A DNA stretch of 64,000 bases from assembly GCA_038501785.1 (NCBI GenBank), contig JBAMJR010000161.1:3062501-3126500 (forward strand), given 5' to 3'. Positions 58,290 to 64,000 of the stretch are shown here, piece after piece. Every line of letters begins with the position of its first letter. Position 1 is the stretch's first letter. The notes under the pieces are model-generated. The model made no database searches. It saw only the letters and a list, made by a program, of their open reading frames with translations, and was not told the origin of the DNA. The DNA comes from Myoxocephalus aenaeus (Eukaryota > Chordata > Actinopteri > Perciformes > Cottidae). The translations under genes were made by a program, and so were the position numbers.

Positions 58290-58850
58290 ACCTGCTGTTA
58301 ATGTTTCAGCCTTTGAAAGAGGATCCCTTTGTCGTTTGCCTGCTCGGTTGATGAATTTCTCCTTTTTTTTGCAAATTATGCACAGGGCAGGAAGGACGGG
58401 GCCAGAGCCTGCGATTGGCAGCCCTGACCTAGATCGCAGTTTCTTTGTTGGACTCGTGCTGGTAGAAGCTGATGGAATGGCCTCGTGGTCTTCCGTAGCT
58501 TCTTGCCTCTCACGTGCGAGACGTCTTTCCACCTTTGAGATGGCGTTTTTGTCCGTAAATCTACGATAACACGTGTGATGGAAGCCAGCATCCTCGGGAA
58601 TATTGTCAAACTCCACATCAACACAGTGTTTGAAGTTCTCAGCCACGTCCCGAGACTCACCCTTCAACCCGAGCCACTTTTGTAGGCTTGTCCTGAAAGT
58701 ATTCCATCGTGCAGTGGTGAAATGATGTACCTCCTCGTGCTTGACTAAAGTAATATGCATATAACAATATTTGCTTTTCGATGTATTAAGACACTCCGGT
58801 GTATTTTCTTCGTCGTCCGTACTGCTCGATGAAGGCACGGTGGCCGCCAT
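56622..58850 (-). pseudogene. Cys-rich transposon-associated gene, at least five exons, internally deleted
   Basis: Exon 1 (58850-58292) begins MAATVPSSSSTDDEENTPEC and contains FHHTCYRRFTD and LPALCIICKKKEKFI. The donor GTAAAC abuts a (GT)n tract. Exon 2 (58138-57982) carries LEVQYHKGCYNQYTRFL, and exon 3 (57844-57696) follows; both junctions keep frame. A fourth piece (about 57380-57160) has IPNKRNICELVF, and the last (57032-56622) has PSPAGHGWRIEDG and a cysteine cluster CGCKSACETGRCSC / CCTDLCRCSNC, like a CXC/TSO1-type zinc cluster. The exon 3/4 join does not keep frame as I place it, and a large central part expected between exons 3 and 5 is missing. This domain order is familiar from multicopy predicted proteins of fish and invertebrates whose role is unknown. 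I infer a transposase or accessory protein, with no catalytic motif seen. Confidence 0.6.
58221..58287 (+). repeat. (GT)n microsatellite in intron 1 of the Cys-rich gene
   Basis: About 33 repeats, starting within a few bases of the 5' splice site on the minus strand. Confidence 0.96.
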
Positions 58851-59132
58851 CTTGCAACTCTGTTGACAAAAATCAGCTACCTTATTGGTGTAGCATGATC
58901 ACGTGTCGAACCGTGCCACCACTCGCGAGCAAGATATTATTACGCTCTGAAGAAAATAGTTCTGCATGAAACATAGACGCATCGAGAATCGACTGGAAAT
59001 TCAGCGACGAACTTTTTTTTGGTCGCTTAGCACGACTCGTTCTTTTTTATGAGCTAAAGATTGTGTAGATGCGCGACTGTGGAGCGGGAATCATTTTCTA
59101 GAAGACTTTTCGTGGTTCACCTTGCGGCCTAC
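58842..59132 (-). repeat. Right long TIR
   Basis: The inverted partner of 55491-55772. It contains the ATG of the Cys-rich gene and presumably its promoter. Confidence 0.9.
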
Positions 59133-59481
59133 TGCTAAAATGTCTCCCCGTGACGATCGTACCTGATTTCGAAATTGCAACTAGAGACACATCGTGTCAC
59201 CTACAGACCCACAAACAACTTCCACACGTTCGTAAGAGTCTTATCTCTCAGAAAGTATCATTATTTTGGCGTCTTGCCTTTGAAGTTTTTGAAATATTAA
59301 CCTTTTTTATGAAAAAAAAAATGAATACATTGAAGTCTATGGAGGTCATCTTCAAAGCAAAAACTCAGTCTGTCACTCATGACACAGGTGCGTCAAATTA
59401 ACTAATCAGTGCAGCTTCACACACTCAAACTGCTATAGTGGAAGAAAAGTGAATTTGATGCCAGACACATACACAGAGACA
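59133..59481. other. Non-coding AT-rich flank
   Basis: Contains TTTTTTATGAAAAAAAAAAT near 59305, like motifs on the other side of the long-TIR element. Confidence 0.4.
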
Positions 59482-59572
<91 letters not shown>

Positions 59573-59682
59573 AGAGAGAGAGAGAGACACACACAAACAG
59601 ACACACACAGAGAGAGAGAGACACACACAAACAGACACACACAGAGACACACACACTCAAACACACACACACACACAGACAC
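59482..59682 (+). repeat. Compound (CA)n / (GA)n microsatellite
   Basis: A pure CA run to about 59567, then interleaved AGAGAG and ACACACAAACAGACACACAC blocks. All long frames here are artefacts. Confidence 0.97.
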
Positions 59683-59689
59683 ACTGGGA

Positions 59690-59890
59690 AACTCCGTCAC
59701 ACAGGAGACGCTCTCTCCTGTGTGACGAAGTATCATGATAAGTGGGCGGGCTTTACCCAGAATACAGTTTGCTGGTGTAATTTTATAAATGTGAAACCAT
59801 GACTGAACATTTGTACCCTGTCACCTAAGTCACCCCTGCGCGCTCAGCTGTATTCTGTGAAAATTAAATAATGCTTTCTGTTGAGAGTGA
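59690..59890. repeat. Fragment related to the 46440-46720 repeat, with a hairpin
   Basis: Perfect 14-bp inverted arms CGTCACACAGGAGA (59695-59708) and TCTCCTGTGTGACG (59714-59727) with a 5-base loop. Downstream GTGTAATTTTATAAATGTG and GTCACCCCTGCGCGCTCAGC resemble the interior of the hAT MITE at 45184-46797. Confidence 0.55.
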
Positions 59891-60189
59891 CAATGCACCA
59901 TGTGTATGAGGTGTATGACACATTCATACCTGCATTCCCCTTGGTCCTAAGTCCCTCCATGTTAGTTTCTTATTATACCACCAACCCTCCATCTCTCTCT
60001 CACTCTGTACCCCCTCTAGCATCTCTCTTCACTCCCTCTCTCTTTCTTTCTTTCTCTCTCACTCTCTCCTGCTCTCTCTCTCCCCCTCCCCTCTATCTCT
60101 GCCTGTCTCTCTTTCTCTCCCTGTCTTTTTATACCTCGCTTGTTCTATACCCCTCTCTCTCCCTCTTTTGTCTTTCTTTCTTTCTCGAC
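59891..60189. other. Pyrimidine-rich low-complexity stretch
   Basis: CTCTCT/TTTCTTTC-rich from about 59990 to the LTR edge. No gene. Confidence 0.6.
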
Positions 60190-60586
60190 TGTAGGAGCGG
60201 TCGGTAAAATAACGCGCATTTTCGTAATGTCACTTCATATCCTTTTATTGTTGAACAGAAAAATAAATGAAAACTCCTCTTGAACAGAAAAAACCTGCTT
60301 TGTATCTAAATACGTTTCAATATGTCGATATCTTAATGTGGTCTTAATGCGTTATCATAATGCGGTTTTCATGCGGTATTCATGCGATCTTTATGCGGTC
60401 TTAATACGATCCTTTCCTTAATGCGGTTAAAAATAGGTTCCCCTTCCGCTCTCTAAACAAAAACACACCTGCCTGCACTCAGGTGACGTCTATATATAAC
60501 GTTGACGCCCCCTGACATCATTGCGTCATCAAAACATAACGAATCAAACAGACAGGTAAAACACAAATCATATAATGGCTTCTACA
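60190..60586 (-). repeat. BEL/Pao 3' LTR
   Basis: Bounded on the plus strand by TGTAGGAGCGG and GGCTTCTACA (TGTAG/CTACA termini). A purine-rich tract (TTAGGGGCCAGAG on the minus strand, 60587-60599) adjoins it. The partner LTR is outside the window, so the outer boundary is inferred. Confidence 0.65.
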
Positions 60587-60599
60587 CTCTGGCCCCTAA

Positions 60600-60880
60600 T
60601 TGACCGGTATAGGGCAATTCACACATGTATACATAAGAAGCCAATTCTTAAGAGTCCTTTGTGACAATATTCAAGATTGTCACGTGTCCATAGAATTTCA
60701 AAAATAAGCCAAAAAAGTAATCCATTTAGTTCCGATAATCCATTTTTGGAAAAGGTTCATCGAATTTCAGCAAAAAGTTCAACAAAAAGTTCTTGACGGA
60801 AAGAGAAGAAAGAAGAAAGAAAAGGTTCAAATAAAGTCCTTTCAGGGGTCCAGTAAGTAAAGGCAAAGGGACCCGTCTCA
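60600..60880 (-). other. BEL/Pao 3' non-coding region
   Basis: The stretch between the pol stop (60881) and the PPT, with no frame. Confidence 0.6.
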
Positions 60881-61211
60881 TCAGGTCATGTCTTGTAGAA
60901 GGCACAGCTTTGTGATGGGCCTTTCCAAGGTGCCATTTTGTGTTCTGATCTTGACCCGACGTACATGTCCTCTTTTGTCGGGGAAGATTTCGGTGATTCT
61001 GCCCATGGGCCAGGAGTTGCGTGGTGAGCTTTCGTCGATGATCAGCACTATGTCTCCATGCTTTAGATTCTTTTTGATCTTATTCCATTTCTGTCTCTCC
61101 TGTAGTAATGGGAGGTACTCTCGTGTCCAGCGTTTCCAGAAGAGATCAGCTATATACTGGGTCTGTTTCCATCTTCTTCTGGCAAAGGTATCACCTTTGT
61201 CGAAGAGTCCT
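60881..61211 (-). pseudogene. BEL/Pao pol C-terminal region (DUF5641-like), 3' exon of a split frame
   Basis: The minus-strand frame runs open to a TGA at 60883-60881. It contains RRRWKQTQYIADLFWKRW, EYLPLLQERQKWNKIKKN, GDIVLIIDESSPRNSWPMG and ERPITKLCLL, the conserved C-terminal region that follows integrase in BEL/Pao polyproteins. It is separated from the integrase frame by the inserted TIR element. The coding phase on either side agrees, so the break is due to the insertion and not to decay here. Confidence 0.85.
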
Positions 61212-62375
61212 GGGCCCTGTTTCTCGTACCTGGCTTACTGAGTTAGCGGGCTAATTGTCAGGATAAGATGACGTAGGTCAGGCTTATTCAGTTTCTCGAA
61301 GCAAGCTTAGATAAATCACCATAGCAACACAGCCAAAAATGTAAACCTGCTCCAGAGCAGGCTTACTGAAATTCACTGGATAAGTTGGCCACTCCCACCG
61401 GACAAAAAAGGCAGCTCACTTCCTCATTGATGAAAGAACGATATAGTTATATTAGTTTTATAGGGAGAGAGTTCTTTCAGATCGCCAAGATCCGTTCTCA
61501 CATCCTCATGACTTCCTGTACGCGGCGCAATAGATTCTGCCGTCAAGGAATCATTTATTTACGAGAGCTTCTCGAGCCGCGGACACTGATCACCACAGGC
61601 GCAGCTGATCGCCCGTCTCACAGACAGAGACTATCAGCCGCTGCATGCCGTGCAGTTCTTAAGTTTATTTAGCTCTTAAGTAACTGATGGATGTGTTGAA
61701 AGCATTCATAATTATATGACAGTGTTATTAGTACGCCATACATATCATTATTTTAGAACATGATTAAGGTGGACTCATGATAAGAATACAGAGAATCACA
61801 CACAATTTATTTTCACTGCTTCAATTGATTGAATTTCTGATGAATAGTACATATATACTGATCCGCTCATACACATATTCAAACTCCTAGTTATATGGTA
61901 ATCTACACATACATGTATATACACATAGTACATGATACATATGCACATACAGTTTACTAATTAATAAGTATATATTAATTAGTAAACTACTGGCAGCAGA
62001 TACATTTAAATAAATATAATCTGATTGATTTGGGTGATGAAGGACTTAAATTTAGCCGATACATTTTCCCAAAACTGACACATTTAACTTGTCTGATATA
62101 TTTGCGACGCTTATGTCTCGCAGCGGGGCGATGTTAAGCTGCGTTCACACCGAAAACGTTGCAAACGCGTTGCGAATATTCGCAATGCATTTGCTGTGAA
62201 TGATTAAGGTAATAAATTCCTCATATCCCTTCATGATCATCTCCTAATTCTCAGCGGAGAAATAAAAGAGGTTCCTCTGAGTTTATTTGCCATTGTACTG
62301 TTAGAACATCGTGGTGTCAGTGGAGATTAGGACATTTGCTTGACTTTGTTTAGCCAGGTACGAGAAACAGGGCCC
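61212..62375. mobile_element. TIR element (1.16 kb) inserted in BEL/Pao pol
   Basis: The 24-bp ends (61212-61235 and 62352-62375) are perfect inverted repeats beginning GGGCCCTGTTTCTCGTACCT. CCTGG occurs at both junctions (61209-61213 and 62374-62378), overlapping the TIR tips, so the TSD is between 3 and 5 bp depending on the boundary. No transposase frame is present. Inside are a 15-bp-arm hairpin (61951-61988) and, near 62138-62200, GCGTTCACACCGAAAACG, which resembles a Harbinger terminus. The ends resemble a common teleost 'GGGCCCTGTTTC' MITE. Confidence 0.8.
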
Positions 62376-63960
62376 TGGTGGAAGAGTCGGCATTCGCTTC
62401 ATTTGAAGTAGGTGGTTAGGTGTCAGAGGTTCTGGATCTTTTACATCCTGAGATAAGACTGTGATGGGCCGGTCATTCATGATTGCCTCTACTTCACATA
62501 GAGCTGTTTGGAGACTCTCATCATCCAGGGTCTGTTCCCTTGTGATGGAGTAGAGGATGTTTTTGATTATCCGGATGAGCCGCTCCCATACGCCTCCGTG
62601 ATGAAGACCATAGGGTGGATTGAATGTCCATTTGATACCTTCAGCGTGCATCGAATGCTGTATCTTGCTGATGTCAAGGTGGGTAAGTGCTTCTCGAAGC
62701 TCCCGTTCTGTCCCAACGAAGTTTGTACCATTGTCAGAAACAATCTCCTTCACTTGGCCTCGTCTGCAGATAAATTGTCGGAGTGCAGAAATGCAGGAGC
62801 TTGTATCCATTGAGTAGGCCATCTCCAGGTGTACGGCTCTGCATGCGAGGCACGTAAACAAGGCTCCATACCTTTTCACTTTGCTGCGGCCACGCTTGAC
62901 TTCTATGGGACCAAAGTAGTCCAGTTCAGTATGGGTAAAGGGTGGCAAGTCAGGTGTTATCCTGTGTAGAGGTAGGTCGGACATTTTTTGTGTCATTGCT
63001 GTGCCATGCCATCTCCTGCAGAGTACACAATCCTGTGTGATCCTTCTCGCAGCCGGATTTGCTTTAAGGATCCAGTATTTTGTTCTGAGTTTTGCGATCA
63101 TTTGATTTCTTCCACAGTGACCCATCGAGGCGTGGGTGTGGTGTAAGAGTATCTTTGACAGGTGGTTGTCCTTGGGCAAAGTGGCAGGATGTTTGGTTTT
63201 GTCGGGCATTGCCAGCTTACTTAGTCTGCCTCCAACTCTCAGGATTCCATGTTGGAGGATGGGATCTAGTCTATAGATCCTACTGTTTCTTTTTATGGGT
63301 AAGCCCTTTTGTAAAGAGGTCACCTCATCTTGGAAGGTTTGTTGTTGGACATAGGACACGAGTGATTGCTCGGCCTTGCCTAAATCCTCCACAGATAGCT
63401 GTGACCCAGTTGGGTCGGAGTCACTCATTTTCTTTAAGTTCAATTTTCTCAGAGTTTCTTTGATTTTTAAGAGCCAGGCTGACGATCGAATCAATTTGTC
63501 CCATGATGAGAAGTGCTCAATAAAACGAGTCAGTGGACTTCGATTCTGCCGTGCACTTGTCGTGAAAGTCAGACCCACCTTCTTGACCTCCGGGTCACCT
63601 TCGGACAGTGTGGGTGGTACCTGGATCACTGGCCAGTCTGTTTCCGGTTGCATCAGGAAATCTGGACCTCTCAGCCAGTGTTCTTCTTGAAGGAACTTCT
63701 CAGCTTTCATGCCTCTTGATGCGCTGTCTGCGGGGTTGAGTCCAGTCTTTATGTGGCGCCATTGGGATTTGTGTGTCAGATCCCGAATAGTGGTCACTCT
63801 GTTAGCCACGTAGGTTTGAAACCTTCTGGCGTCATTTTGGATGTATTTTAAGACGGCGGTGCTGTCGGTCCAAAGAACTGAGTCTTCGAGCGTTGACTCA
63901 AGCTCTCTTCTCAGCATCCTGTCTATCCTTGCAGCGAGGATACTGCACTGGCAAGCTCCA
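62376..63960 (-). pseudogene. BEL/Pao pol: RNase H end and integrase
   Basis: The open frame (63917-62301 including read-through into the inserted element) encodes about 510 BEL residues. First comes the RNase H C-terminal part (LWTDSTAVLKYI, NPADSASRG). An integrase zinc-binding region follows (HHTHASMGHCGRNQMIAKLR ... CVLCRR; H-H-C-C type). The DDE core has Asp in THTELDYFGPI, Asp in KEIVSDNGTNFVG and Glu in HHGGVWERLIRIIKNIL. The frame then passes LPPG and enters the TIR element, giving a spurious 20-residue tail. Upstream of 63917 (to the window edge) PLKVVTIPRLELA is in another frame, so there is a frameshift near 63945. The catalytic residues are all present, but the polyprotein is broken twice. 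Confidence 0.9.
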
Positions 63961-64000
63961 GCCTTGGGATTGTCACCACCTTTAACGGTGCCACTCTTGC

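Larger units (their letters stand above)
55491..59132 (-). mobile_element. DNA transposon with ~285-bp terminal inverted repeats, class not recognised
   Basis: 55491-55772 and 58842-59132 are inverted copies, from GTAGGCCGCAAGGTGAAC at the outer ends to AAGATGGCGGCC at the inner ends, with scattered mismatches and a small indel. A spliced, cysteine-rich gene lies on the minus strand inside, starting in the right TIR. The left TIR carries the mirror-image start (ATGGCGGCCCCC at 55763). The outer ends diverge and I find no TSD. The gene's middle portion is missing, so this copy is probably an internally deleted derivative. Confidence 0.75.
60190..64000 (-). mobile_element. BEL/Pao LTR retrotransposon, 3' part (runs off the window)
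   Basis: On the minus strand the order is RNase H end, integrase, C-terminal region, PPT and 3' LTR. The 5' half lies beyond 64000. A TIR element interrupts the C-terminal region at 61212-62375. Near 63945 the reading frame shifts between a conserved PRLELA stretch and the ARIDRMLRRELES continuation, so this copy is inactive. Confidence 0.9.

Noticed and set aside
62508..63719. Several plus-strand frames of 65-123 codons
   Set aside because: They are shadows of the BEL/Pao integrase frame on the minus strand.

Overview
The window is teleost genomic DNA, most likely from a spiny-rayed (percomorph) fish. The evidence is the repeat content: an L2-type LINE, a tRNA-derived V-SINE-type SINE, long (CA)n/(GT)n arrays, several hAT and PIF/Harbinger elements, a BEL/Pao retrotransposon, and two endogenous retroviruses, one with a percomorph-like Env transmembrane subunit. 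No intact single-copy host gene is recognisable. The window is an intergenic or intronic repeat landscape.

Layout. 1-1840: 3' half of an L2-type LINE whose RT reading frame runs into a GC-rich minisatellite. 1.8-8.2 kb: non-coding, with a LINE 3'-end relic and a (GT)n array. 8199-24446: a 16.2-kb minus-strand endogenous retrovirus (ERV1) with 440-bp LTRs, a matching 4-bp target duplication, a PBS and a PPT. Its gag, pol and env are broken. Between pol and env lies a mosaic of host mRNA pieces (RPS2, RPS12, RPS2, then two SELENOO segments), all in the proviral sense. ERV1 also contains an LTR-like unit and a 7.85-kb element whose ends are arranged A1-interior-B1-A2-spacer-B2, as in Ngaro/PAT-type elements or as a head-to-tail tandem. 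That interior holds a 1.7-kb minisatellite of 57- and 46-bp units.

24.4-30.8 kb: microsatellites, degenerate DNA-transposon relics and a 1.6-kb hAT-type non-autonomous element with a perfect 8-bp TSD. 30842-38357: a second minus-strand ERV (ERV2) with gag and env remnants, almost no pol, and a hAT MITE in its leader. 40509-43174: an apparently intact hAT transposon with a 612-aa transposase predicted from two exons, 8-bp TSDs and clustered subterminal palindromes. 43.4-46.9 kb: a palindromic MITE, an L2 tail, and a PIF/Harbinger relic interrupted by a hAT MITE. 47-55 kb: mostly non-coding, with LINE tails, a SINE and a second copy of the 28-kb hAT element.

55491-59132: a 3.6-kb element with roughly 285-bp terminal inverted repeats and a spliced, internally deleted gene ending in a cysteine cluster, of a class I do not recognise. 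60190-64000: the 3' end of a minus-strand BEL/Pao retrotransposon (RNase H, integrase, C-terminal region, LTR), interrupted by a 1.16-kb TIR element.

The pieces do not form a pathway; the window is a record of successive nested insertions. All three LTR elements that can be oriented read on the minus strand. The most notable features are the multi-gene host mRNA mosaic inside ERV1, the A-B-A-B element, the intact hAT and the long-TIR Cys-rich element.
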